A DNA stretch of 64,000 nt, from contig NZ_JBCNLP010000001.1 in NCBI RefSeq assembly GCF_039595395.1, positions 2,480,001 to 2,544,000 of the forward strand, read 5' to 3'. Positions 1 to 8,555 of the stretch are shown here, piece after piece. Position numbers and translations under genes: made by a program. Position 1 is the stretch's first letter, and every line of letters starts with the position of its first letter. Origin of the DNA: Novosphingobium sp. Lineage in GTDB: Bacteria > Pseudomonadota > Alphaproteobacteria > Sphingomonadales > Sphingomonadaceae. The notes under the pieces were generated by a model. It did no database searches, was not told where the DNA came from, and was given only the letters and a program-made list of their open reading frames with translations.

Positions 1-88
1 CCGGACACGGTGCCCGATCGTCTCAACCTCTTGCCTGATCCTATCAACCGCCTTGCAAAACCCGCTGCGAGCCACGATCCTGAACGCC

Positions 89-1009
89 ATGCAGGATTTG
101 CTCGATTCCATGTGCCGCCGCGTGCAACGCCACGCCAGCGGATTGCTTTGGGAAACCCCCGTGCCGCGCGTGGGCCTGTGCGTGTTGAACGAAACGGGCG
201 GGCCGATGGCCAGCGTCTATCGCCCCATGGCCTGCCTGGTGCTGCAAGGCGCCAAGGAGGTGATGATCGGCAACAGCCAGTTGCGTTATGACGCGGCCAG
301 TTGCTTTATCGCTTCGGTCGATGTGGCTGCCACCGGGCGTGTGAGCGAAGCCACAGCCGAACGCCCCTATGTCGTCACCAGCCTCTCTCTCGACCATCAG
401 GCGCTGGCCGGATTGCTGGGGGAGCTGCCAGCCGCCCTGCCCGATCAGACTGCGCTCGATGAGGTCCGGATGCCCACAACGGGCTTCGGACTGGCGCCGG
501 TGACGCGTGATCTGCTGGAAGCCTGGGATCAGCTTCTGGCGCTGCTCGACAAGCCCCAGGATATTCCCGTTCTGGCCCCTGCCCGCGAGCGCGAAGTGCT
601 CTACCGCCTGCTGCAAAGCGGCCATGGCCCTATGCTGAGGCAATTGGCGCGGGACGACAGCCGCCTGTCACGCATCCGCCGCGCCATCGAGCATATCCGA
701 CAGCACTTCGACCAGCCCCTGCGCACCGAAGCGCTGGCGCTGATCGCAGGGATGAGCGTGCCCTCGTTCCACCGCCATTTCAAGGCGGCAACCGGCATGA
801 GCCCGCTGCAATATCAGAAGAGCCTGCGCCTGCAGACCGCGCGCCAATTGCTCTCGACGCGCGCCGATGCGGCAAGGACGGCCTTTGCGGTGGGCTATGA
901 AAGCGCATCGCAGTTCAGCCGCGAATATGCGCGCCAGTTCGGACGATCGCCGGCGCGCGACGCGGCTTTGATGAACGGCTCGGCGTGGCAGGAGGAGGAG
1001 GCGATCTAA
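89..1009 (+). CDS. AraC family transcriptional regulator
   Basis: This 306-residue protein is a DNA-binding regulator. Its N-terminal half (about residues 10-180) resembles the AraC_N cupin-like ligand domain. The C-terminal 100 residues hold the two helix-turn-helix units of the AraC family, with the segment RIRRAIEHIRQHFDQPL leading into the first and a FAVGYESASQFSREYARQFG motif in the second. I chose the ATG at 89 over an in-frame TTG at 53 because the shorter form already covers the whole family domain; neither has a convincing ribosome binding site. It precedes a LysR regulator on the same strand by 54 bp. The effector is unknown, and no target can be assigned from context. Confidence 0.85.
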   Translation: MQDLLDSMCRRVQRHASGLLWETPVPRVGLCVLNETGGPMASVYRPMACLVLQGAKEVMIGNSQLRYDAASCFIASVDVAATGRVSEATAERPYVVTSLSLDHQALAGLLGELPAALPDQTALDEVRMPTTGFGLAPVTRDLLEAWDQLLALLDKPQDIPVLAPAREREVLYRLLQSGHGPMLRQLARDDSRLSRIRRAIEHIRQHFDQPLRTEALALIAGMSVPSFHRHFKAATGMSPLQYQKSLRLQTARQLLSTRADAARTAFAVGYESASQFSREYARQFGRSPARDAALMNGSAWQEEEAI

Positions 1010-1063
1010 GCCCCCTGCCCGCAGCTATAGGCGCGATAGGCCCACTGTGATAAAGGCTTACCC

Positions 1064-1993
1064 ATGCTTACCATGCGCCAGATCGAGATGTTTCGCGCCG
1101 TCATGATCGCCAAAACGGTTAGCGGCGCAGCCAAAATGCTCAACATCTCTCAGCCGGGCATCAGCCGCATGCTCACCCATATGGAAGACCGGCTGCAATT
1201 CCGCCTCTTCGACCGCACAAGGGGCCGCCTGCTGCCGACACAGGAAGCGCAGGTGCTCTTCGACGAGATCCAGCAGATCTATGAGGGCGTGTCAGGGCTG
1301 GATAACACCGTGCGCCGTCTGGCCAAGGGCGAGGACCGGCTGTTCCGCATCGGCGCCTCGCCCTCGCTGGGCCATTCGGTACTGCCGATCATGCTGGCGC
1401 GGCTTTCTGCCAATTTTCCCGGCATCACCCTGCAGTTCGATATCCTTTCGCTCGAACAGGCGCACAACTATCTGGCCCAGCAAAAGGGCGAATATGCGCT
1501 GACCCTGTTCCCCCTCGATCACCCCAATGTGCTCTCCAACCGGATCGCGGCGGCAAGGCTGGTCTGCGCCGTGCCCGCCAGTCACCCGTTGGCCGAGCGC
1601 GATCACATCCGCGTCGAGGATATCGCCGGGGAGAACATCCTCTCCTTCCCGCCCGACACACCTCATGGCACCGCCATCGCCGAGATGTTCGAGCACGCCG
1701 GGCAGGACCTGCAAGTCGCCACCTATGTACGCTTTGCCGAAACCGCCGTCGCCTTCGTGGCCCATGGCATGGGTGTGGCGGTGGTCGACAGCTTCACCGC
1801 CATGCAACCCCATGCCGACAGCGTGCGCTTTCTTGAATTCGAGGAGCCCGGCACCTTGCCCGTCTATCTCAGCCGCAACCTGAGCATCGCGCGCGCCATC
1901 GCGGGAGAAACCTTTGAAGAGATTGCGCGATTGGTGCTGCAAAGCCTGCCCCGTCCCAAGCCCAGACAAGCCGCGAAACAAATCGAGCAATAA
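1064..1993 (+). CDS. LysR family transcriptional regulator, probable controller of shikimate/quinate genes
   Basis: This 309-residue protein has the LysR plan: a winged helix-turn-helix at about residues 5-62 (MRQIEMFRAVMIAKTVSGAA, then SQPGISRMLTHME) followed by a periplasmic-binding-like co-inducer domain. It stands in tandem with the transporter, dehydrogenase and porin genes downstream. A 19-bp T-N11-A type site lies between it and the transporter at 2004-2022, and a near copy lies before the 3-dehydroshikimate dehydratase gene. The likely role is sensing a hydroaromatic acid or an intermediate and activating both loci. That role is inferred from context; the family assignment is firm. 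Confidence 0.88.
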   Translation: MLTMRQIEMFRAVMIAKTVSGAAKMLNISQPGISRMLTHMEDRLQFRLFDRTRGRLLPTQEAQVLFDEIQQIYEGVSGLDNTVRRLAKGEDRLFRIGASPSLGHSVLPIMLARLSANFPGITLQFDILSLEQAHNYLAQQKGEYALTLFPLDHPNVLSNRIAAARLVCAVPASHPLAERDHIRVEDIAGENILSFPPDTPHGTAIAEMFEHAGQDLQVATYVRFAETAVAFVAHGMGVAVVDSFTAMQPHADSVRFLEFEEPGTLPVYLSRNLSIARAIAGETFEEIARLVLQSLPRPKPRQAAKQIEQ

Positions 1994-2003
1994 AATGTCC
2001 AGG

Positions 2004-2022
2004 CCATAACATCACGGTATGG
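2004..2022 (+). promoter_or_regulatory. Putative LysR operator, copy 1
   Basis: The sequence CCATAACATCACGGTATGG is an interrupted inverted repeat (CCATA-N9-TATGG) and contains the T-N11-A arrangement typical of LysR binding sites. It starts 11 bp after the LysR stop and lies 112 bp before the transporter ATG at 2134. The same 19-mer, differing at only three of four central bases, lies on the minus strand at 26593-26611 before the dehydratase gene. Confidence 0.6.
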
Positions 2023-2133
2023 ATCAAACGTTTTCATGCGCTGGTTTTCAGATCTGCCCGCCTGCATGCTGACAGGCAGAAGAAAGTGCCCCGCTGGATC
2101 GGGGTGCGTCGCGGAGAAAGGCAGCATCACGCC

Positions 2134-3504
2134 ATGGCAAGCTATTCGGCACGCGGCACGGTTTCCGTGCGGCCCTTTGTGACCGTAGAGGGCGTTACCG
2201 CAGAAGGGCAACAGACGCCTGTGCGCAGTCAGGATCAATGGCGCCGCCTTCAGGTTCTGGTGGTGGCCCTGTGCTTCCTGCTCAACATGCTTGACGGCAT
2301 GGATGTGCTGATCCTCTCCTATATCGCTCCGGCGCTTTCGACGGACTGGCATGTCACCCCTGACCGGCTGGGCGTGCTGTTCAGCGCCGGGTTGGCGGGC
2401 ATGGCCTGCGGCGGCCTGTGGCTGGCCCCGATGGCCGACCGTTTCGGGCGACGCCGCCTGATCCTGACGGCTCTGGTGTTGATGGCTTCGGCCATGTTCG
2501 CATCGGTGCTCTGCACCAATCTGTACCAGATGCTGGCGGCGCGTTTCGTGGTCGGCATGGGCATCGGCAGCGTGCTGGCCAGCATGGCCGCGCTGACCGC
2601 CGAATATGCCCCGGCCAAATACCGCAGCTTTGCGGTGGGCTTCCTTCAGGCCGGCTATCCGGTCGGAGCAACGATCACCGGCTTTGTGGTGGCGCAGCAT
2701 CTCACCAGCCATGGCTGGCAGGTGATGCTGCTGGGCGCGGCGATCCTCTGCGCCATCGTGCTGCCGCTGACCTGGCTGCTGTTGCCTGAATCGATCACCT
2801 TCCTGCTCGCCCGCCAACCCAAGGGGGCGCTGAAACAGATCAACCGCCAGCTCGCCTCGCTGGGTGAACCCCTGCTTGACGCCCTGCCCCCGCGCCCCGC
2901 CGATGCGCAGGAACGCCCCGGTCTGCGCACGCTGCTGGCCGATGATCGTGCTCCCGGCACCTTCCTGCTGTGGCTGGCGATTATCCTGTGCTTCATGACA
3001 CTCTATTTCGTCATCAGCTGGATCCCCAAGCTGTCAATCGAGGCCGGACTGTCACCCAAGGACGGCATTTATGCCGGGGCGATCTACAACATCGGCGCCT
3101 TTTTCGGCACCTCCACGGTGGGGCTGGTGGCGATGCGCTTCGATCTGCGCCGGGTGATCTGCGTCTATATGATGCTGGCCGCCGCCGCGCTGATGGTGTT
3201 CGGAACCGTGCAGATGCCGCTGGCCCTGACCCTGCTCACCGCCTTCCTGATCGGCGTCTTCGTGCAGGGCGGCTTCAACGGCTGCTATCCACTGGCGACC
3301 CAGTTCTATCCGCCCCATGTGCGCAGCGCGGGGATCGGCTGGGCCATGGGCATGGGCCGCATCGGCGCGGTGATCGGCCCGATGCTGGGCGGTGTGCTGC
3401 TGGGCGCCAAGGTCTCGCTGCCGGTGATCTTCGGGGTGTTTTCCGCCCCCATCGTGGTCGGCGGCTTGCTGATCACCCTGATCCGCTTCGGCAAGGCCGA
3501 CTGA
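2134..3504 (+). CDS. MFS transporter, aromatic acid:H+ symporter (AAHS) type, probably for shikimate/quinate
   Basis: This 456-residue inner-membrane carrier has about 12 hydrophobic segments. The loop between the second and third is the MFS signature (ADRFGRRRLILTAL), and the LDGMDVLILSYIAPAL segment in the first helix is typical of the aromatic acid:H+ symporter group. I chose the ATG at 2134, preceded by a GGAGAAAGG run, over a GTG at 2086. It is 32 bp upstream of a shikimate dehydrogenase-like gene, which points to uptake of a hydroaromatic acid such as shikimate or quinate. The exact substrate is inferred. Confidence 0.85.
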   Translation: MASYSARGTVSVRPFVTVEGVTAEGQQTPVRSQDQWRRLQVLVVALCFLLNMLDGMDVLILSYIAPALSTDWHVTPDRLGVLFSAGLAGMACGGLWLAPMADRFGRRRLILTALVLMASAMFASVLCTNLYQMLAARFVVGMGIGSVLASMAALTAEYAPAKYRSFAVGFLQAGYPVGATITGFVVAQHLTSHGWQVMLLGAAILCAIVLPLTWLLLPESITFLLARQPKGALKQINRQLASLGEPLLDALPPRPADAQERPGLRTLLADDRAPGTFLLWLAIILCFMTLYFVISWIPKLSIEAGLSPKDGIYAGAIYNIGAFFGTSTVGLVAMRFDLRRVICVYMMLAAAALMVFGTVQMPLALTLLTAFLIGVFVQGGFNGCYPLATQFYPPHVRSAGIGWAMGMGRIGAVIGPMLGGVLLGAKVSLPVIFGVFSAPIVVGGLLITLIRFGKAD

Positions 3505-3536
3505 TAGACATTCCCTTTCCATAAAGGTTCATCGAG

Positions 3537-4418
3537 ATGACTGAAGTCCTGCAATCGGGCGGCGCGCTGCCCGGTAACAGCTTCCTGTGCGGTCTGCTGG
3601 GCGCCGGCATCGCCGGTTCGCGCAGCCCCGAACTGCACGAAACCGAGGCCCGCGCGCTCGACCTGCCGCTGGTCTACCGCATTCTGGACGGGGCGGTGAT
3701 GGGCTATGGCGAGGCGGGCCTGCCGCGCATCCTGACCATGCTGGGCCAGATGGGCTTTGCCGGGGTGAATGTCACCCATCCCTTCAAGCAGGCGGTGGTG
3801 CCGCTGCTCGATCATCTGTCCGATGCGGCGCGGGTGCTGGGGGCGGTCAACACCGTGGTCTGGCGACCCGAAGGCCTGTTTGGCGACAACACCGACTGGT
3901 CGGGCTATCGCGCACATTTTCTGACCGGCCTTGGCGACAAGCCGCGTGAGACTGTCGCGATGATCGGCGCAGGCGGCGCGGCAGCGGCTGTAGGCTTTGC
4001 CCATCTCGACCTTGGCGCGCGCGATCTGCGGATCGTCGACACCGCCCCCGAGCGGGCGCAGGCTCTGGCCACGCGGCTGGGCGCGGTTTTCCCGCAAGCG
4101 CGCGTCACCGCCAGCCCCGATGTCGCCCACGCCCTGGCCGGGGCTGACGGCGTGGTGCAGACTTCACCCGTGGGCATGCAGAGCCATCCCGGCCTGCCTT
4201 TCGATCCTGCCCTGCTCGATCCGCGCCAATGGGTCTCGGACATCATCTATTTCCCGGCACGTACGCCCCTGCTGGAGGCCGCCGCCGCGCGTGGCTGCGC
4301 CACTTTGGCGGGCGGCGGCATGGCGGTGCTTCAGGCCGCGCATGCCTTCGCGCTGTTCACCGGCACCCAGCCCGATGCCGCGCGCATGCTGCGGGCCTTT
4401 GCCAAGGCAGGCTCATGA
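3537..4418 (+). CDS. Shikimate/quinate dehydrogenase, AroE family
   Basis: This 293-residue NAD(P)-dependent dehydrogenase would oxidise shikimate to 3-dehydroshikimate in the catabolic direction. Substrate motif SRSP is at residues 28-31, catalytic Lys84 is in THPFKQA, Asn105 and Asp120 complete the active-site set (GAVNT and GDNTDWSG), and the dinucleotide loop GAGGAAAA begins near residue 144. The SRSP...HETE form resembles the catabolic quinate/shikimate dehydrogenase clade rather than the biosynthetic AroE. It lies between a transporter (32 bp upstream) and a porin that overlaps its stop codon by 4 bp, consistent with a catabolic operon. A paralogue with SRTP lies at 30141-31025. Confidence 0.88.
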   Translation: MTEVLQSGGALPGNSFLCGLLGAGIAGSRSPELHETEARALDLPLVYRILDGAVMGYGEAGLPRILTMLGQMGFAGVNVTHPFKQAVVPLLDHLSDAARVLGAVNTVVWRPEGLFGDNTDWSGYRAHFLTGLGDKPRETVAMIGAGGAAAAVGFAHLDLGARDLRIVDTAPERAQALATRLGAVFPQARVTASPDVAHALAGADGVVQTSPVGMQSHPGLPFDPALLDPRQWVSDIIYFPARTPLLEAAAARGCATLAGGGMAVLQAAHAFALFTGTQPDAARMLRAFAKAGS

Positions 4419-5776
4419 TCGACGCGGCTCCGCCTGCCACGGTCCAGGTCGCGCCGCCCGTGGCGAGCACAGCGGCCTCCTCGCCCCCCGCGCCTGACGC
4501 CGCAGCCATCGCCACCGCCCTCAGCGTAGCGCGCACGCCACCTGACACGACCGGCTCGGCCACCATTCCCGCCGCCTCATCAGGTTCGGCAACGCCTCAC
4601 TGGCGTCAGCGTCTGCGCAACAAGGGCGTGGACCTGACCTTCGCCTATCAGTCCGAAAGCGCCAGCGCCTTTACCGGCGGCGCGCGCGACGGCAGCGCCT
4701 ATACCCAGCAATTGCTGGCCTCTGTCGCGGTGGACACCGGCAAGGCCTTCGGCTTCAAGGGCGGCAAGTTCATCTTCACCGTGGTCGAGCGCAAGGGCGT
4801 CGACCTCACCGCCACCCGACTGGGCAATCTGTTCGAGGTGCAGGAACTCTATGGCGGCGGGCAGGATGTGCGCCCCGCCAACATCACCTATGAGCAGGAG
4901 TTCAACGACGGCAAGACCGCCGTGAAGATCGGCATGTACAACAGCGGCGCCGATTTCGCGACGCTGCCCTCGGGCTGCAATTTCCAGAACTTCGCCTTCT
5001 GCCCGCGCCCGACCACGCTGTTCTACAACAGCGGCTTTTCGGGCTTTCCCGTGCCGCGCTGGGGGCTGCGGGTGAGGCAGAACATCGCCAAAGGCTGGTC
5101 GCTTTCCGCCGCGATCTTCGAGGTCAATCCGGCCCGCGCGCAAAGCTTCCATGGCTGGGATCTGGCGCCTAAATTCGATTCCGCCGTCATCCCGGTCGAG
5201 CTGCAATGGAAGGGCGGCATCAAGCCGGGGCAATTGCCCGCGCTCTTCCGCATCGGCGGGCTGATCGACACCACCAACAAGCCCGATGTCTACGCCGATG
5301 CCAATGGCAACAATTACTCACTCTCGGGCCTTGCCCCCGTCACACGGCAGGAGCGGTGGAGCGCCTGGGTGATGGGCGAAAAGGGTATCGCCCATATCGG
5401 CAAGGGCGGCGGCGGTGTGCTGAGTCTGTTCGGCACCTTCACCGCATCGGATCTGCACACCGCGCGCGTGCCCTATTTCGTGAGCGGGGGCGTGGTGGCC
5501 AAGGGCTTCTGGGCAGCGCGACCCAAGGATATGGCGGGCATCGGTCTGGTCTATGCCCGCATCAACCCGCGCACCACCGACCGGCAATTGGGCCTGCTGG
5601 CCGCCGGAAAAGCGACCACCGTCCAGACCTATGAGGCCAGTGGCGAGATCTATTACAGCGCGCAGTTCGGGCCGCTGACGGTGCGGCCCAATCTGCAATA
5701 TATCAACCATGTCGGCGGCACGGACCTCTATGCCGATGCGGTGGTCGGGGGCATGACGCTCAAGCTGGTGGTGTGA
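4415..5776 (+). CDS. OprB-like carbohydrate-selective porin lacking a visible signal peptide
   Basis: This 453-residue outer-membrane porin resembles OprB. A Pro/Ala-rich N-terminal stretch (residues 1-65) leads into the barrel start (HWRQRLRNKGVDLTFAYQSE). The body is rich in alternating aromatic strands and ends LVV after GGMTLK. Its ATG overlaps the dehydrogenase stop (ATGA), so translation is probably coupled. The oddity is the N-terminus: no positively charged start plus hydrophobic core is present, and the in-frame sequence upstream is only a shadow of the dehydrogenase. Either the export signal was lost or the sequence here is imperfect. The role, outer-membrane entry of the pathway substrate, is inferred. 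Confidence 0.75.
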   Translation: MIDAAPPATVQVAPPVASTAASSPPAPDAAAIATALSVARTPPDTTGSATIPAASSGSATPHWRQRLRNKGVDLTFAYQSESASAFTGGARDGSAYTQQLLASVAVDTGKAFGFKGGKFIFTVVERKGVDLTATRLGNLFEVQELYGGGQDVRPANITYEQEFNDGKTAVKIGMYNSGADFATLPSGCNFQNFAFCPRPTTLFYNSGFSGFPVPRWGLRVRQNIAKGWSLSAAIFEVNPARAQSFHGWDLAPKFDSAVIPVELQWKGGIKPGQLPALFRIGGLIDTTNKPDVYADANGNNYSLSGLAPVTRQERWSAWVMGEKGIAHIGKGGGGVLSLFGTFTASDLHTARVPYFVSGGVVAKGFWAARPKDMAGIGLVYARINPRTTDRQLGLLAAGKATTVQTYEASGEIYYSAQFGPLTVRPNLQYINHVGGTDLYADAVVGGMTLKLVV

Positions 5777-8437
5777 TCAGTCGGTCAGCAGCGTGATGGG
5801 GCCGGTGAGGCCCGATGGCTGGGCGATGATACGATCCTGGTCCTGATCCTGAAAGCGCTCGCCATAACGCAGCGTCAGCACGCGCCGGTCGGCTGGAGGT
5901 CGCGTGGCAAGAGCGTTGAGCGCGCCATTCATGACCATAATATCGATGTCATTATGGCCACTGCGCAGCGCCTGCGTGATATCGAGCCGGTAAGGCGGTG
6001 CCCAAAGCGTGCCAACCGCCTTGCCATTGATGCTGACGATCGCGGCTTCACGCACCGGGGCGGCGATGTTGGCCTGAGGGCGCGCGGGCGTTCCCTCTTC
6101 CTTCGCCAGAGGCAGGGATGGCCCCAGATCGAGCACAATGGCATGGCCCGCCGCCGCATCAGGCAGGGTAAAGCTGCGCCGATAATGCGCCGCGCCGGAA
6201 AAACCCTTGTTGTCGGTGCGATCAGTCCATGGACCTATCTTCGGGAGGCGTTCTTCATGACCGGACAGATTTAGGCTCCAGTCGGTGGAGAGATCGACCA
6301 GCACATGCAGGGCTTTTTCGGGCCCGACCGGTGCGGCATAGGCCTCGCCCAGCATCAACACACGCGTTTCATAAGGCTCCAGATGCAGCGCGAACGGCCC
6401 GGCAGGCACGCCCTTGCGCGATCCGCTCATCGGGTCCCACCATGATCCGCCTGCCGCATCCCCGGCAAAACGCGCCGTGGTGTCGATGGAACGCGGCCCG
6501 GTGTTGGCGATGAAATAAAGATGCCCACCCTCAATCCGGCGCGACAGGACGCCCAGCGCAGGCTGCGGGCTTGCAAGAGTAACGGAAGGCGGGGCCACCG
6601 CACGCAGGGCAGCATCGACCTGAGCCGTCGGCACGATCTGCGCAGCCTTCCCGCCAACCCGCATAAGATCTTGCCCGATGGCATGCACCCGCTGCGTGGC
6701 GCTGGCCTGATCCAGCAGCCCGCCCGCCGCATCGGGCAGATGATCCAGCGCGATCACCTTGCCGCCGCCTTTTACCCAATTCAGGATGGCCTGAAATGCA
6801 TCCGGGTCGATCCGCTTCATCGGCGGCAGGATCAACATTCCGGCGCTCAGCCGTCCCTTGCGGATGGCGGTGGCATCGATGAAGTCGAAGCCGTAACCGG
6901 CATCCAGCACCGAACCGATCATCGCGGAGGACACCCGGCTTTTCATCGCCTTGTCCGCCGAAGCATAGTCGGGCGCCATGTTGGCGAAGACATCCTCGGT
7001 CGGCAGATAGATTGCCACCGTATTGTCAGGGGTGCCTTCGCGCAGCAGGGCACTGATCCGGGCCAGATAGCGCGTCACCGCAGGCATCGCCGGATACCAC
7101 GGATTATGGTCATTGAGCGCCGAGGCAGCATAAAAACCCCAGCCCGGTTCAGCGACGCCCGGCGGGGTGTAGGGCCAGCCATGGCCCACCAACTGATTGA
7201 TCCCCTGCAGGAAATGCCGGTCGGCCTCGATCTTCATATCGAGCGGGGTTGCGGCCCATGTCGGCGAATGCAGCCAGGTCCAGACCTCCGATGACACCAC
7301 GGGCCGACCATAGAGATGCGCCGCCGAACTCGCCCAGCGCGTCGAGGTGAAGGAGCGCCAATCAGCCCCCTCGCCCTCCGGCAGCGTCACGAGAGCATTC
7401 GACGACAGTGTGGGCGGCGGAAAGCCATAGACCTGCGCCCGGAACCGCGTCTGGTGCGCCTGAGCCCAGCCGGTGATCGGCGCAAGGTAACGCTCATCCA
7501 CCAGTTCGGAGAGGGTGCGCGCCCAATCGTAACGCACAGCCTCGCTGTCGGCCCCGGTCTGGAACAGCGCGGAAAGATGGTCGAGCAGATCGTATCCGCG
7601 ACGGCGCCGGAACTCCTGAGGCAGATCGCCTGTCCAGCTTGAGCCATAGGCCTCCAGACTGTCGGAGAACATGGCATAGGGCGGCTGATCCTTGGGGAAG
7701 GCCTGAAGCAGCCGGTCGCCCACGACCTGAAGATGATGCCGCACCGCCGCCGCATCGACATGATCGATCACAAAACCTTCCGCGCCCACGGCGGCGCGCT
7801 TGACCTGCTGGCCGGTACGGCTGGCAATCGCGATATCGATCCGACGCGGTGTGGTGGCAGACGGCAGGTGGACGCAACCGTCGGTCAGCGCGATCCTTTG
7901 CCCATCGAGATAGGCGGCCAGAAGCTGCTCGCCCGCACCGGGTGCTGGAGCGCAGGCGGAAGTCTGGCGCGCAGATAGGGTGAGCTGTGCCATCCGCACC
8001 ATGGAGGCCGCCTGCGTGACCGGAACATAAGGTCCACCAAAAGGCCAGCCCGAGCCGATTGTCACATCGATCCGCATGCCTTTTTGGCGCGCTGTCTCAC
8101 CCGCATGGGCCAGCCGGGCGATAAAGGGATCGGACAGATAGGGAATGTTGGCGATACCGCGCGACGGATCGTCTGGCGACAGCGGATAGGTGGGCTGCAC
8201 CTCGAAACCACCAAAGCCGCCTTCCTGCATCGCCGAGATTTCCCGGTCGATCTCGCCATCCTGCACCGCAGGGCCGAACCACCACCAGCGGACCATGGGC
8301 CGGGTCTGCGCCGGGGGATTTTGGAACGTGGCCCACAACCTGTCCGCAGCCGTGTCAGCGGCAGCGGGCGTTGCGCAGCGTGTCAGGGCGGCCAGGCACA
8401 GGGCGAGCGTGGTGGTCAGGCGCGGCATGGATAACAT
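5777..8437 (-). CDS. GH106-like alpha-L-rhamnosidase family protein
   Basis: This secreted protein of about 886 residues resembles the Glyco_hydro_106 family. A signal peptide (TTTLALCLAALTRCATPAAA) is followed by the family start PMVRWWWFGPAV and the EMQEGGFGGFEV-like barrel segment. A C-terminal beta-sandwich domain carries YRRSFTLP and an N-rich linker to GTLWAPPYRLDIT. It would release rhamnose from plant or polysaccharide glycosides in the periplasm. ATGs at 8449 and 8428 are alternative starts; 8437 has the better upstream GGGA. Its stop directly abuts the convergent porin stop with no base between. A near-palindrome at 8518-8536 may be its operator. Confidence 0.8.
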   Translation of the reverse strand: MLSMPRLTTTLALCLAALTRCATPAAADTAADRLWATFQNPPAQTRPMVRWWWFGPAVQDGEIDREISAMQEGGFGGFEVQPTYPLSPDDPSRGIANIPYLSDPFIARLAHAGETARQKGMRIDVTIGSGWPFGGPYVPVTQAASMVRMAQLTLSARQTSACAPAPGAGEQLLAAYLDGQRIALTDGCVHLPSATTPRRIDIAIASRTGQQVKRAAVGAEGFVIDHVDAAAVRHHLQVVGDRLLQAFPKDQPPYAMFSDSLEAYGSSWTGDLPQEFRRRRGYDLLDHLSALFQTGADSEAVRYDWARTLSELVDERYLAPITGWAQAHQTRFRAQVYGFPPPTLSSNALVTLPEGEGADWRSFTSTRWASSAAHLYGRPVVSSEVWTWLHSPTWAATPLDMKIEADRHFLQGINQLVGHGWPYTPPGVAEPGWGFYAASALNDHNPWYPAMPAVTRYLARISALLREGTPDNTVAIYLPTEDVFANMAPDYASADKAMKSRVSSAMIGSVLDAGYGFDFIDATAIRKGRLSAGMLILPPMKRIDPDAFQAILNWVKGGGKVIALDHLPDAAGGLLDQASATQRVHAIGQDLMRVGGKAAQIVPTAQVDAALRAVAPPSVTLASPQPALGVLSRRIEGGHLYFIANTGPRSIDTTARFAGDAAGGSWWDPMSGSRKGVPAGPFALHLEPYETRVLMLGEAYAAPVGPEKALHVLVDLSTDWSLNLSGHEERLPKIGPWTDRTDNKGFSGAAHYRRSFTLPDAAAGHAIVLDLGPSLPLAKEEGTPARPQANIAAPVREAAIVSINGKAVGTLWAPPYRLDITQALRSGHNDIDIMVMNGALNALATRPPADRRVLTLRYGERFQDQDQDRIIAQPSGLTGPITLLTD

Positions 8438-8517
8438 GCAAAATCCCATCAGACGGGGACTTTATGCCCCTGTTCTCTCCATCTATGGGCTTATCGCGGC
8501 CTCACACCATTCTCAAT

Positions 8518-8536
8518 ATGTAATCGATGATTGCAT
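8518..8536 (-). promoter_or_regulatory. Near-palindromic site upstream of the GH106 gene
   Basis: ATGTAATC-GAT-GATTGCAT is a 19-bp inverted repeat with a single mismatch between arms, set in an AT-rich stretch about 80 bp before the GH106 start. Its place and symmetry fit an operator for a carbohydrate-responsive regulator. No regulator gene adjoins it, so the binding factor is unknown. Confidence 0.35.
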
Positions 8537-8555
8537 ATATTGGAATGCAGGCCCT

